From contig CAJNDS010002682.1 in assembly GCA_905221605.1 (NCBI GenBank), positions 239,001 through 303,000 on the forward strand: DNA of 64,000 nucleotides, written 5' to 3'. Positions 49,037 through 60,602 of this stretch are shown one piece after another. The first letter of the stretch is position 1, and each line of letters begins with the position of its first letter. The notes beneath the pieces were generated by a model. It worked only from the letters and a program-made list of their open reading frames with translations. It had not been told where the DNA came from and did no database searches. This DNA is from Symbiodinium natans. Its lineage: Eukaryota > Sar > Dinophyceae > Suessiales > Symbiodiniaceae. Position numbers and translations under genes: made by a program.

Positions 49037-52000
49037 TGTGATTCCATGTGCTTGCTGTAACTAAAACCCCCCCACATAAAAAAAGAACCTAGTCACTGGG
49101 CTAATCACTTTTAGGCCGTTGCACCTACATCAATCTGGAGCTTGCAACTTTTCGGGCCTCTAGAGAGAAGACATCGTTTGGACGGGCTAACATGCACAAA
49201 ACATTCGCATGTCGACCGGCAGTTTTTAATTTCGTCTCGAGATGTCGCAAGGAGATCTGAGTCCTTCAAAAACCTCAAGGAGATCTAGGTCCCAATAAAC
49301 AGCCGAAACCCTAAGAAACACCCAAAACAGCCCGAACCCTGAACCCTAAAACCCGAAAACCCTCAACCCTAAACCCTAAACCGATCCCCAGAGTCCCCCT
49401 AAGCTTCCCTAGTAAAATCTCCGTGCGCTGCAGCTTCTGAGTTGAACAAAGCTCACGAGGAGTCTGCGCAGCCAAAATAAAAAAAATTGGCGATCTTGGG
49501 GTTTGGGGTTTGGGGTTTAGGGTTTGGGGTTTAGGGTTTAGGGTTCAGGGCATTGTAAGGGTTTGGGAATATGAGGCACATCATTCCCGCAACTTCCCAT
49601 TCAGAACTGGGTCCTGTAAAGTGCCGTAGGCATGAGAAGGCCCTGGATTTCCCAAACGAACTTGGCCTCGAAACCCTGTAGCCTTTTCGCTCGTTAAACG
49701 CCAGACCCGCATGTGCGTAGAGCCTTTGGGACTCTAAACCCTGAACCCTAAACCCAAAACCCTGAACCCTAAACCCGAAACCCTAAACCCTAAACCCTAA
49801 ACCCTGAAGTTTGAGGCTTGCAAGTTTAAACCATTCTTGAAACTGGCCCCGTGGCCCGATATAGCCTTCAAAGACTAGACCCGAACTCCGTGAACCGACC
49901 CTAAACACCCTGAACCGACCCTAAACGCCCTGAACCCACAAGACCCTAAACGCCCTGAGCCCCTAAGACCCTAAACGCCTTGAACCCCGAAGACCATAAA
50001 CGCCCTGAACCCCAAACCCTAAGCACCCTGAACCCTTAATCCTAACCCAAAACCTAAACCCCTAAACCCCAAATCCTAGACCATCCTAGACCCCAAGCCC
50101 TAAACTCTAAACACCCTAAACCCCAACTCCTGAACCCCTGAGACCCTAAACCCCTAAGCTTCCGCCAGGACATCTCACCGCAGGGAGGCCTGGCGGTGCT
50201 CTTCCCTGCACGGCGCGTGCTCCACGAGGTGGCCCCTTTTTTTGGAGGTTTTATGGGGGTGTTTAGGGGTTTAGGGGTTTAGGGGTTTGGGGTTTAGGGT
50301 GCTTGGGGTTTGGGGTTTGGGGTTTAGGGGTTTGCGGTTCAGGGGTTTGGGGTTTGAGGGTTTGGGGTTTAGGGTTCGGGGTTTAGGGGTTTGTGGCTCA
50401 GGGGGTTGGGGTTTAGGGTTTTGGGGTTTGGGTTGCTTTCGGGTTTCGGGGGCGGAGGGCTTTAGGGGCTTGACGTTTGAGTTTAGTTTGGCACCCAGTT
50501 GGGGCGTTCCTTCTATCAGGATTATTCTATCTTGGGGTATAGAAGAGGTACCCCCACCCTTTCTTTTGGAAATTTCCCGATTTGGGGAGGCACAGCTGGC
50601 CCGAAATAACCCTCGAGATCTGCCTCCGTAAAAAAAAAAAGTAGCGGCAAAGGTGCTACCGAGTTTCAGGCAGCGCTACGCTCTTACGCCGCGGGCTTAG
50701 GCAAAGACATCGGGCCAGCTTTCTAGATGAGGGGCGTTCGCGCTCAGAGTTTAGGATTTAAGGGTTTAGGGTTTAGGGTTTAGGGATGGAGGGTTTCAGG
50801 ATGTTTAGGGTTTAGGGTTGAGGTGTCCGAGGCTTAGGGTTTATTGAAGGGCGCGCCCATCATAGCGGGGGTATATTTCCCAAAATCTGCGTTCAGCTCT
50901 AGGCTCGTGCAAGACGCTTTGCCGTTGGCCTTTGCATAAACGGCACATGATTACATTTCCAATCAGCTCACCTTACATCAGCTATATTGGGAGGGTGACA
51001 AGTGCCAGCAGCTGGGAACTTAAGAAGATATGTAAGGCTTTGGGGCTTTTAGGTCTTCAGGGATTAGGCTTTGGGGCAAGGTTTTGCGGCTTCATTTGAG
51101 AATTGAAAGGTCTCGGGCCTTAGTGAAAAGCGGTTGCACTAGATTTGACGGCCGTCTTGCTAAACCCTAGACCCTGAACCCTGCAATTTTGAGGCTCTGG
51201 TTCGTGGCGCCCGGTGCAGGCCTTGACTGAGCGGTCGCAAGATGTACCAAGAATCCGCGCTGGGGAGTTTTCGGGTTAGGGTTTAGGGGCAAGGGTTTAA
51301 CGCTTACAGGGTTTGCGATTGGGTTGAGTGTTACAGGGCGCTCTTTATAAGGGTTTAGGATTCAGGGGTGCTAGTCTGTGAGGCTTACCCTAAGTTGCTG
51401 TCTGGAGCTGTAGTTGCGGAGCTGAGTTAAGACGGCGGAGAATCTGCCGTCTTCTCGTGCGCAGTTCAAAAGTCTTCGGCGCGAGGCAGCGCTAGGGATG
51501 GTTATTATTCTCAACTTTGTCAAGCCTGAGATTTTGCAGAACTCCAAGCACCCCTCAGACCCTTCATACCCTAAACCCTAAACCCTAAATCCTAAACCCT
51601 GAACCCGGAACCCTGAACCCTGAACCCGAACGCACTTCACCCTGAACCCCAAAGCCGCACTGCAGACCCCAAACCAAGATCTCTGTGACATTTAGTACTA
51701 CTTGAGGGCAGCAAGAAAAGGGAGGGTTCAGGTCTTAGGTTGCAGGGTTTAGGGTTTGGGGCCAAAAGGAAGGGGTTTAGGGTTTAGGGTTTAGGGTTTA
51801 GGGTTTAGGGTTTAGGGTTTAGGGTTTAGGGTTTAGGGTTTAGGGTTTAGGGTTTAGGGTTTAGGGTTTAGGGTTTAGGGTTTAGGGCCAAAAAGAAGTT
51901 CGAGCCAACTGTGACTATTGTTGACCTTACGTATACCTAGAAGCCAGGAAGGGATTGATTGATGTTAGAGCGGCTTAGTTTAGAGCTAGGCGGGAGGGGA

Positions 52001-52233
52001 AGGGGGGTGACGGGTTTAGGGTTTAAGGTTTAGGGTTTAGGGTTTAGGGTTTAGGGGGGCTCTGGTGGTCGTCTCAACTTGAGACTCAGCATGGTTCGCC
52101 TCTTCTCAGCAGGGGTCCAAAGAAAGGACGGCGTATTCACTTCGAGCAGGGCAGCTGAACAGGATAGAAGAAAAGCAGAGAGAGTCTGTGATGAAAGCAT
52201 CTTCCGTTTTCGATCTCGCTGGCCTTCGGAGCC
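49037..52233. other. Intergenic region without supported genes
   Basis: Contains T-type blocks (49495-49550, 50268-50440, 50755-50800, 51775-51890, 52014-52055), a C-type block (49735-49806), a degenerate array of a unit like GACCCTAAACGCCCTGAAC (49880-50160) and unique sequence. Several spacers are open but none has a recognisable peptide. Confidence 0.5.
49880..50160. repeat. Degenerate array of a CCCTAAACGCCCTGAAC-type unit
   Basis: A higher-order repeat of about 23-30 bp built from telomere-like sequence plus GCCCTGAACC and AAGA. Unlike the simple heptamer arrays. Confidence 0.65.
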
Positions 52234-53640
52234 ATGGCGACCCGCAGGCTCTTGCTTGCAATGGTGCTATGCTGGCCTTGCCGTGGAGTCCACGTGTTCC
52301 GAACCAAGGCGGAGCTCAGAACAGCCCTGGAGGAGAGAGATGCGGCCACGGCTCAGCCCCGAAAGGACCTGCCAAGCGACTTCGGGCCAGCGGCCACATG
52401 GGATGTCTCAGAGATCACAGACATGGGCGCCATGCTCCAGAATTTGGTTCATTTCGACGAGGACATTAGCAGATGGAACGTGACCTCTGTCACGAACATG
52501 AGCCACATGTTTGCTGGCACCGGGGCATTTGACCAGCCGATCGAATCCTGGGACACATCGTCCGTCACAGACATGAGCGCTATGTTTTCTGGTGCCAACA
52601 CATTCAACCAGCCAATTGGCTCTTGGGACACCTCCTCCGTCACAAACATGCGTTTGATGTTCGCAGGCTCGGTGTTCAACCAGCCGATTGGCTCTTGGGA
52701 CACTTCATCTGTCACAAACATGGAGATGATGTTTGGTTATTCGCCCTTCAATCAGCCCATCGGCTCTTGGGACACTTCATCCGTCACAACCATGTCCGGC
52801 ATGTTCTCAAGCGCCACGGGCTTTAACCAACCCATTGGCACCTGGAACACGTCGTCGGTCTCCAACATGTCTTTCATGTTCTTCATGGCCTCTCTGTTCA
52901 ATCAGCCGGTTGGTGCCTGGAACACAGCATCTGTCACGGTCATGGACTGGATGTTCAGCCAGGCCAGCGCTTTCAATCGGCCGGTTGTCGCCTGGAACAC
53001 GTCAGCAGTAATCAGCGTGGACATGATGTTCTTCAAGGCCTCTGCATTCAATCAGCCGATTGGCGACTGGGACATGTCGTCTGTTACGAGCGCCAAGTGG
53101 ATGTTAGCTGGGGCCTCCTCATTCAATCAGCCAGTGGGTGAATGGGATATGTCAGCGGTAGCTGACGTCAGCGATTTGTTTGCAGGAGCCGCTGCGTTCA
53201 ACCAGCCGATTGGCTCTTGGAATCTGACTAGGGCCAGGGCCGAAGGCTCATTGGATAAATTGGTCTCTAGTCTCTCATCCTCGGGTCTCTCGCCCTGCAC
53301 CAAGTTGGCGACCCGGCGCGGGTGGGGCAAGCTCGTCACAAACACCACCTGGGAGGAAGCAGCATGCAGCAGCTGCCCATGTCCAAACGCAGAGGTCTGC
53401 ATGGTGGATACCTGTGCACCGGTGAACAGCGGCTTCATCGATCTGGGCCGAGCCTACTGGGCACGCAGCCCCCACGAGGTTTCCACCCCAGAAGTTGGAT
53501 TCCGCGATTGTTCCCAGGCTTGCCGAAAGCAGGTGGCATGCACGGGCTTTCTACTGCTTGCCAACAAGAGCTGCGTGCTTGGATATTCCAACGAGCAGCC
53601 GGAGAAGCGGCCGTCGGCCACAGGCACGGAATCATGTCAG
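52234..53640 (+). CDS. BspA-like gene, exon 1 (signal peptide, DUF285 repeats)
   Basis: 469 codons, by far the longest exon in the window. Eleven to twelve units of 24-25 residues follow the pattern [18 protein letters not shown], then [22 protein letters not shown] and [18 protein letters not shown] (PAN/apple-like). It ends at a GT donor after TGTCAG. Confidence 0.88.
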
Positions 53641-56600
53641 GTTGATTTTAGTTTTGAAGTTAAGCCTTCAGGTTTGGGAAGATGTCTGATTTGCACGTGC
53701 TTACTCGTGACTGTATACCCTGACTGGATTGCGTGGTAGCCCGGCGTTTGCGAGTTCTGCTTATAGGCAATGCATACCGCGCAGTCTCCAACGCAGCGCC
53801 CTGAACCACCTCCTGGGCCGAGGCGATCCTGCTGCATTCTGGAAGCATACCTGCGCCACTTTCCACCATTGCCCCGCCGGTCGCAAGCGGCTTTCATCCC
53901 GCGAAGCTCGCGTAAGTGAGGCGCTTTGCTGTTCTTGCTCCTTGGGGCAGTACAAGGACGGGGTGGGCCCTGTTCCAAGTTACATGTAGGGTTCATTGAA
54001 CATAGTGCTGTATATAGTCAACCCTGCGATACTGGGGGGTCCACCTAAGGGACCCCCACTAGGTTTGGATTCTTGTCCACATGTTCGGCCTGGCATGCCT
54101 TGTCGTGTGCCGTTTAGACGTTCTAGATCCGGCATGGGCCCTGAGGATAGTCGGAGACCTGAAAGGCCCACTTCCGGTAGTTTTCTATTTTGTTGCAGTC
54201 TGCGTCGCAGAACCTGTCAGCAGCTCCGTCGCTGCAGTGCTTGCAATGCCTGGCGGGAGCAGTTCCTTCCGAGAATGGGACTGCCTGCGACGCCTGCCCT
54301 GCGGGCCGCTACTCGCGGCCGGGGTTCTCGCGCTGTTCTCCCTGTGGGCCTGGCTCCATTCCCACGAAGGATCGGGGCACCTGCAACTCGGTTATGGCTT
54401 GAATCCTCGGAGACAGCTGCAACATCTAGGTTGCTGATAGGCTGTACCCCAGACTACAGTCGAGGTGAGCGGTGCCCAGCGGGCATGTTCTCGGTCGGTG
54501 GTGTGGACCAATGCCAGGAATGCAATTTTCCCTTCCTGATCATGGACGATGCCTGCGCATGGTGGCCCCTGCCGCTCATGGGGGTCATGGTTGCCGCGCT
54601 GTTGCTGCTGGCAAGCTTCCTGGGCTCCTGGCTTCGGAGGCGCCGTCTCCGAAAGCAGGCGCAGCTGAAGTCGGACGTTGCCGCCCGGTACAGCATGCTC
54701 TACCGGGATCTGTGGGATGAGTTGGAGGACGTCGTCGCGAAGCACACCTTAGACCTTAAGAGGCTCGGTGTGAACCAAGAGGAGGTTGACAGAAGGGTCG
54801 TGGACATGAGGGCACAGCAGAGCTCACGCGCCGGCGTGAGCATGAGATACTTGCTCTCATCGGAGTTCGACATGCTGGCCCAGACCCGGACCTCCACGAT
54901 GGATCCATCCTTTGAGGAGATGAAGACATCCTTCTGGCTACCTGGTACATGTTGGGCATGGCTACGGCGTTTGGAGCTGCGGTTGACGTCCTTGCGTGGG
55001 ACCCAATGAACCCTAAAATTGGGGTCATATACCCTACACCTACTATGCCCTGTAGAGGTAAATGGACCCTAAACCCTTTTGGGGTTGATTTAGACGCCCG
55101 AGGTCTAGGTAACAGATCTTCGCCTGAGGTTCAGCGAGGATCCCATTGGGAAGCAGGTACCTTGCCCACGTGACGGGAAGCCCGGCTGCGCGCTGGTGGA
55201 CTGGATCCCCCGCAAGGATCGGCGGCAGCACTTAAACACTGATTGGGCGGGGTAGTTTTCTAAGTTAGGGCCCCTTGTTGGGCCCCCTTTATGTTATCGC
55301 AACTACTACCGCATATAGGGTACCGTAAAAATGCGCCCCAGATTTGCAGAACTACCCAAATCCCCTACACCTACTAAGCTCCAAACCCTCAACTTGCGGT
55401 GGTCTGGTGAGGCGGGTGCCCCAAACCCTAAACCCTAAACCCTAAACCCTAAGCCCTAAACCCTAAACCCTAAACCCCAAACCCCAAACTTGCAAGGATC
55501 GGCGAGAGCAGACTCACTTCATGTCCTGGGTGTGGCGATACCGCCTGAGCCAAGTCCACAGCGCGTTGCGGGTGTGGGCTCAGGGGACACCCTCCATGGC
55601 GCTTCACGAGGTCTTCTTCTTCATGTGTTTTTTTGTGAACAATCAGTTTAGGGCTTCTGGACGAGTTTGAAGAGATTCTTTCCTTTGTTGGGATGCATAC
55701 TACACCTTGTAGGCTATATAGCTTGACAAAAAGGCTTAAACAAATCTGTAATAGTAAGCTGTGTTAAAGCAACGATTACATTTTTGAATCTTCTTAATTT
55801 CCATATCTAATATGAACTTGTGTTATAAATTATTCTTCATTGTTTTAAGCAGCCCCCAGTTCCTCACGAGGTTCTCGTGGACCAGACCCAGTCGGCCAGC
55901 AGCGACCTCGGCGCGGTCTTTCGCGTGAACCTCCTCCGCTGCGGACGGATGGTTGCCATCTTGGACACCTGGAAGGACGGGTTTAGGGTTTAGGGTCTAG
56001 GGTTTAGAGTTTAGGGTTTAGGGTTTAGGGTTTAGGGTCTGCAGTTTCGGGTTTGGGGTTCGGGGGTTTGTGAGTTATGCTTGAGGGTTGAGGGTGTAGA
56101 GCTGGAAATCACAGGGGCTAGGGTTAGACTTGAGAAGAACCCACATGTCTTTCCGCTCTGAGAGGGGGAGGCGGACACAAAGTGCAGTGGGACTAGAGCC
56201 GCCAGAGGCTTGAGCCTGTTTTTTTGTCATCACTGCTTTTTGCGCCCCCTAGACTCCAAGCCTTTAAATATCTTCAGGAGCCCCTCTACCTGCGGCGGGT
56301 TTGGACAATCTACGAGCAGTTCGTGGCCTCTACCATGCAGGTTCCGACGAGCTTTGTGATGCCAGAGGCCTGCACCATCTCGCTGCCAGGCTGGTATCAT
56401 GTGTGTGTGTGTGTGCGCGTCAAAGTTAGACACAAATCTTGACCCCAAGCAGTACGGCGCTATTGAAAAAGGACCAGCAACAAGACCCCAGTTCAAACCT
56501 ACCCGTGGATACAAGACTTGAGGGGGGTCAAGCGCGAAACAACAGTAACAGCTAAACACGGTCTGAAGCAAAGGATAGTGTCCAAGGAAGAGAGGGGCTG

Positions 56601-57713
56601 GAGGGCTCTTTGGTCGTGCGATCTCTTCCGCAGCCATCGAATCAACCCAACCTGAATAATAACAACAGTCCAATGAATTTCAACCGTAGTGACAGTAAGA
56701 TTCACAGTGGAAACAAGAATATGTAAGCCATAGCCAATTAATCGTAGCAGTGACAAATCTGAACTTCCAGTCGAGGTTGCGTGAGGAGATTGCAACAGGC
56801 CAGGACGGCATTCGCCGCATAACAGAGGCAGTCAGTCGAGTGGATTCGGCGCCTTGCCTTAAGCCACCATGTCAATAGCAATTTTTCACTTTTGTCGGAG
56901 CCAAAAAGTAGGCTGCCGCCTTTTCAGGCTGGGTCCTTTTACTAGTAAGTAGGTGAAGGTAGGGCAAGCGGCCAGCTTGCGCCACCAGAGCCCTATGACC
57001 CCATCATCAACCCTGCAGAGGGCTGTTTTAAGTGCTTACCCTAAACCCTAAACCCTAAACCCTAAACCCTAAACCCTGGTAGAAGCCCCTACTGACAAAG
57101 GAGAAGGCCGAGGCGACGAAGTGGGAGGACGAGTACAATGTAAAGCAGGAGATACAGCGCGGCGTCGGCTTCAGTCACGTCGCTTGAGGTAGATCTGGAG
57201 AGGGCGGGAGAGACAAGGATTGGCTTGAGCTGGTAGATTTGTTTCTTTGAACTTGTTTGTGTGCTATTCATTTGCCATGACTTTTGTTGGAAGTGACCTG
57301 TACGATTGGACTGTGACGTGATGTGATCTGATTTGATCTTATCTTGATGTGACTCAATGACTGCGGTTGCTTGATTGATCGATTGGTTGGAGGTTGGTTG
57401 TGGATGGACGGATCGAATGTGTTTCCCACGGCTTTGATTCGTGTACTTGCGCGTGCTTGTGTGTTCTTCTGGTTCTTCTCGTCTTAGTCCTCCTCGTCCT
57501 TGTCGCCTCGGTAAGGTTCTTCTTTCTAGGAATGCGACCCTGGACCCCGCAATGAAGCCCTTCGGAACGCAGCTTTCATTTCTGCGTGTGAATTGTTTTT
57601 GCAAGGTCGACAAGCACGTGACGGGTGCCATGGTTCGGTGGATCGGATCCGCGATGCAGACACAGTTTCAGCAGCTCGTAGATGAAGCCCGTGATCAGCG
57701 CACCATCAGTTGA
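52234..57713 (+). CDS. BspA-like (DUF285) repeat surface protein with transmembrane segment, about 9 exons
   Basis: Predicted type I membrane protein. Exon 1 codes a signal peptide ([14 protein letters not shown]) and 11-12 DUF285/BspA repeats, then a Cys-rich, PAN-like part. Exon 2 codes an ephrin-receptor-like Cys module ([19 protein letters not shown]). Exon 3 adds [10 protein letters not shown], a transmembrane helix ([19 protein letters not shown]) and a basic stop-transfer RRRRLRKQ. Later exons code a cytoplasmic region with [15 protein letters not shown], a motif I associate with this dinoflagellate family. BspA repeats occur in surface proteins of bacteria and protists; adhesion or recognition is a family-level inference. 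Many introns and ordinary codon use argue against recent transfer. One apparent frameshift lies near 54920. The final TGA (57711-57713) is the first stop after the last exon. Confidence 0.8.
54199..54390 (+). CDS. BspA-like gene, exon 2 (Cys-rich module)
   Basis: 64 codons from acceptor TTGTTGCAG to GT donor (GTTATG), phase 0 at both ends. [20 protein letters not shown] and related Cys pairs resemble GCC2/GCC3 ephrin-receptor-like repeats. Confidence 0.75.
54470..54999 (+). CDS. BspA-like gene, exon 3 (transmembrane segment), apparent frameshift
   Basis: Starts [18 protein letters not shown], then the membrane helix and a charged cytoplasmic helix ([19 protein letters not shown]). The first frame runs to FEEMKTSF. 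The downstream frame [19 protein letters not shown] looks like a second hydrophobic segment and joins the next exon in phase, so a one-base shift near 54920 is likely, as assembly error or mutation. Confidence 0.65.
55157..55216 (+). CDS. BspA-like gene, exon 4
   Basis: Codes [20 protein letters not shown]; acceptor AAGCAG, GA donor (GATCGG). The 13-bp sequence across its 3' junction recurs at the start of exon 5. Confidence 0.7.
55497..55610 (+). CDS. BspA-like gene, exon 5
   Basis: 38 codons: [19 protein letters not shown], then [19 protein letters not shown]. Acceptor TGCAAG, GT donor (GTCTTC). Both of its junctions share direct repeats with the partner junction. Confidence 0.75.
55871..55975 (+). 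CDS. BspA-like gene, exon 6
   Basis: Codes [20 protein letters not shown], then [15 protein letters not shown]. Acceptor CACGAG; GA donor (GACGGG) or a GT five bases later. Confidence 0.72.
56278..56367 (+). CDS. BspA-like gene, exon 7
   Basis: Codes [18 protein letters not shown], then [12 protein letters not shown]. Acceptor CTTCAG, GC donor (GCCTGC). An upstream acceptor at 56252 would add LQAFKYLQ. Confidence 0.75.
56771..56848 (+). CDS. BspA-like gene, exon 8
   Basis: Codes [20 protein letters not shown], then VSRVDS. Acceptor TTCCAG, GC donor (GCGCCT). The LREEI..G..GI pattern follows the VWTIYEQ segment as expected from my memory of the family. Confidence 0.7.
57606..57713 (+). CDS. 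BspA-like gene, probable last exon
   Basis: Codes [20 protein letters not shown], then [15 protein letters not shown] and TGA. Acceptor TGCAAG, phase 0. GC or GT donors inside it would allow a further exon instead. Confidence 0.66.
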   Translation, partial: VDKHVTGAMVRWIGSAMQTQFQQLVDEARDQRTIS

Positions 57714-58415
57714 TCCTGACGCGCTGCCTTGATAGTGCAGGTAGAGAAATGCATGTGTTAAGGAGGCTTGCTTCTCGATCAGTGAGTCGCATTTAGTCTT
57801 CAGTCCTTTGCGGCACAAGAGTTGCCTCAAGGACAAGTGCTTCGGGTGGGCTTAGAGGAAAAGGGCTCCGGAGACATGATCTATGTTGACCGCATGAGCC
57901 CCAGGACTTTTGTGCGGCGTGCAACCCTTAGGTACAACGTGATTGGCTCCTTTGTGGATGCGGCTGCATATTCCTGCTATGTTTGGCTTATTCGGAGTTG
58001 GTGCACTCTACGCCGCACGGGATGGTATGTCTCCGAGAGCATACGGATGTGACAGATAGCAGCTTGTTCCACTTGTCTTGAACAGGATGTACCTTTCTCG
58101 TCCCATTTCTCCTCTTTCTGAAACCCATCGAATGTCAATAGAAGGCGTGCCGGCCAGACCGCCCCCAAATCAGACCCCATTGAGCCTAGAGTGGGAGTTG
58201 GGTTACTATCTCGCATGATGTCGTGAAAGTACATTGACCCCCTGGAGCAGAGTCCTTTCGTTGCTAGGGCAGTAGACGTGACAAGTCTTATTCGTTGCCT
58301 ATAGCCAAACATGGTGCTGGGTCCGTGAGGGTTGCGAAAGGGGTCCTTCGATGGGGGGAAACCTCCTGACCAACCACTGGGCCAACCACCAGGCTTGCGA
58401 GGATTTAGCTTCCCG

Positions 58416-58510
58416 TTGGTTGGTAGGGAGTGGGGGAATGAGGTACCCTATATAATCCCTTAAAGGGTATATATAGGGCCCTCATTCCCTGATTCCCTGC
58501 TAACCAACAG
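58416..58510. mobile_element. Palindromic element, family D (copy 4)
   Basis: TTGGTTGGTAGGGAGTGGG at left, CCTGATTCCCTGCTAACCAA at right, and a centre TACCCTATATAA...GGGTATATATAGGG nearly identical to copy 1. Confidence 0.72.
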
Positions 58511-58822
58511 TAAGCTAAGTTGTTGGTTGCGGCTGTTGAAATACCGAAGAGCGAAGTTTGTGGCTCACTTGGCCTCAATGTTAGTAGCGATTGGGGCTCT
58601 GAAGAAGTCTGGAGTACGGCTACGGGTTTACTTGTCCGAGGTTCATGTGTAGTTCTCAGTAGACTGGTAAGTATGGTAACAACTTATGTAGCCCAAGCAA
58701 GCTTTTGGGTTTCTTGCGGCCTGCGGTTATCGACTGGGTCTTAGGTTGGTCCCTTGCTGCTACAAGCCAAGGCTCCATTTGCAGAGAGGGAACTAAGACT
58801 GGACCCCGCCAATCGCCCAAGC

Positions 58823-58897
58823 ATGGCGCCATCGCCACCAAAGCGGATCCGGCGCAAGCGTGCTGGGGAGAGCCTCATCCGAATTGATGCGGGATGA
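58823..58897 (+). CDS. Short candidate first exon, basic N-terminus
   Basis: Reads MAPSPPKRIRRKRAGESLIR, then IDAG and TGA. The basic cluster PPKRIRRKR resembles a nuclear localisation signal and the MAP start recalls the Met-Lys-Ala gene. A GA donor just before the stop is possible. No other support. Confidence 0.2.
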   Translation: MAPSPPKRIRRKRAGESLIRIDAG

Positions 58898-60376
58898 GGT
58901 TCGTGCGCGCATGCGCTTTTAAAAGGAAAGGGGTTCGGAAAAGGGAAGGTGTTCGGGGTGCCCTTGGTTAAGGTGAGGCTCTCTTCTTATGAACACACTC
59001 CGGTTCAGGTCTGTTGGTGGTGCCACCAATCGTTTCGCAAGAGCTATAGTATATGTACCAGTAAATCAGACACAGGCATGTTCCCGCAGCCGCAGCCAGA
59101 GCAACACGTCTCGTTGTCTTCACATGCCACGTGTTCTAAATACCCTAGAACCCCGAAACCCTAGGCCATCCTTGCAGGGATGCTTCATTTGCTTTGTTTG
59201 TTTATGAGGTATATATAGAAAAATCATATATATATATATATATGTGTATACACATACATACAAGTATGTACCTAGCTTTTACGGGAGTCCTCCAAGAGGG
59301 GTTTTAAGTTTCGGGCTTCAGGGCTGGAAGATGTACCAGTTTTTGCGGAATCGTCAGCTACTGTCCGGCTCAAGAGACCTTCCATGTGCTGGGCAGTGAA
59401 GTAAGGCTTCTGCCTCAGCCCTGCAAACCCTGAATAATCCCCCAACCGTGTCGACTGCGCCCTTGAGGGGTTTCCGAACTTCGTTTGCAACCATCCAGTT
59501 GCACAGAAAACCCTCAAGGCCCTCTCAATCCTACGACGGGATTTGAGTTGAGGGCGTTTTGTGTCGGGCATTCTTAGCAACAGACCCTGCACACCAAGGC
59601 TTTGCACACTTTGGGACTACCCCGCATTGCTCCGGTCGTCTGGCCAAGCATACTTCGGCGGGACTCCCCGTAGAATGGTGAATTGGGTTCCGGTGTGGCT
59701 CCAAAGCCCCGCGCTCTAAGCCCTATGGCCTTGAGCCACTAGACGCCTCTTTTTCGGGAATTCTTAAACTAGAGGTTAGAGGTTTAGGGTTTGGGGTACG
59801 GGGAAGGAGTATAGAGGGTCCGAACATGTGCCTTTTCCATGAGTTTTCGGTCTTAAACTCCAAGTCGACGGTTTTTCTCTCTCACTTTCAAGATGCCATA
59901 CAGTGTACAGCCGATGAGCTTCTTAGAATAGTTGCTCCAAGTGAGTAGGGAAAAAGGCGCAATAGCTTTCTTCATGACTTCGGTTCACACAAATCTAGGG
60001 CGCGAAACGAATCGAGGAAGCTCCCCCGCCAATCTAGGTTGTTGGTTGTAGATTTCACACACTCGCGTCTTCTCCTTGCGTCCTTGCATGACAAGCAACC
60101 CTAAACCCTAGAACCTAAACCCTAAACCCTAAACCCGCCAGGCCCGCACAGCTTTGTGCCCAAGCCCGGTCTGCTCCACACAACCATTCCAGCGGCCGAA
60201 ACCCTCACCCCGAACCTGTCGAAGAGCTTTTGAACACACCCCCACGTCCAAAAATTCCAGAACACGAACACTGAACCCTACATCCCTGAGTTTAGGGTTT
60301 CGGGTTTACATGGCTTTGGGCCCTGAATTCCGAAGAGTGGCTCCTCCTGAGGCTCCTCGATTCGCTTGACATCAAG

Positions 60377-60427
60377 CGGACACACGCGGAGCCGCTACTC
60401 CGGTCGCTTGCAGCCAAGGCCCGCGCG
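60377..60427 (+). CDS. Orphan candidate exon
   Basis: Codes RTHAEPLLRSLAAKARA, helical; acceptor ATCAAG, GT donor (GTTCTG), T-type block downstream. No gene assignment. Confidence 0.45.
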
Positions 60428-60557
60428 GTTCTGGGTTTAGGGTTGAGGGTTGAGGGTTTAGGGTTTAGGGGTTAGGGGTTAGGGTCCTAAATTAATTCCA
60501 AACCCCTAAAGCCCTGAAGATGCGCGTCGTTGGGCGATAGGAAGCTGCTCCTTCCAG

Positions 60558-60602
60558 GCAAGGACTCCGGGCCATTTTTTGGCAGAGCATCGATCATGAC
60601 CT
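60558..60602 (+). CDS. Orphan candidate exon
   Basis: Reads QGLRAIFWQSIDHD plus CT, with a strong GTAAGA donor and acceptor TTCCAG. A second frame (KDSGPFFGRASIMT) is also open. Phase does not match the exon at 60377. Confidence 0.42.

Larger units (their letters stand above)
57714..60376. other. Region without supported genes
   Basis: Holds a family D palindrome (58416-58510), an end of family C near 58628, a TA-rich microsatellite (59215-59250), a C-type block (60100-60137) and much unique sequence. One short start-bearing frame is listed separately. No promoter motif seen. Confidence 0.45.

Noticed and set aside
52234-53640. Recent bacterial transfer of the BspA-like gene
   Set aside because: The gene has several introns, its C-terminal exons resemble dinoflagellate proteins, and base composition matches its surroundings.
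57089-57631. 180-codon open frame on the - strand
   Set aside because: Low-complexity Gln/Ser/Thr composition, no domain, and it overlaps the last BspA-like exon on the other strand.
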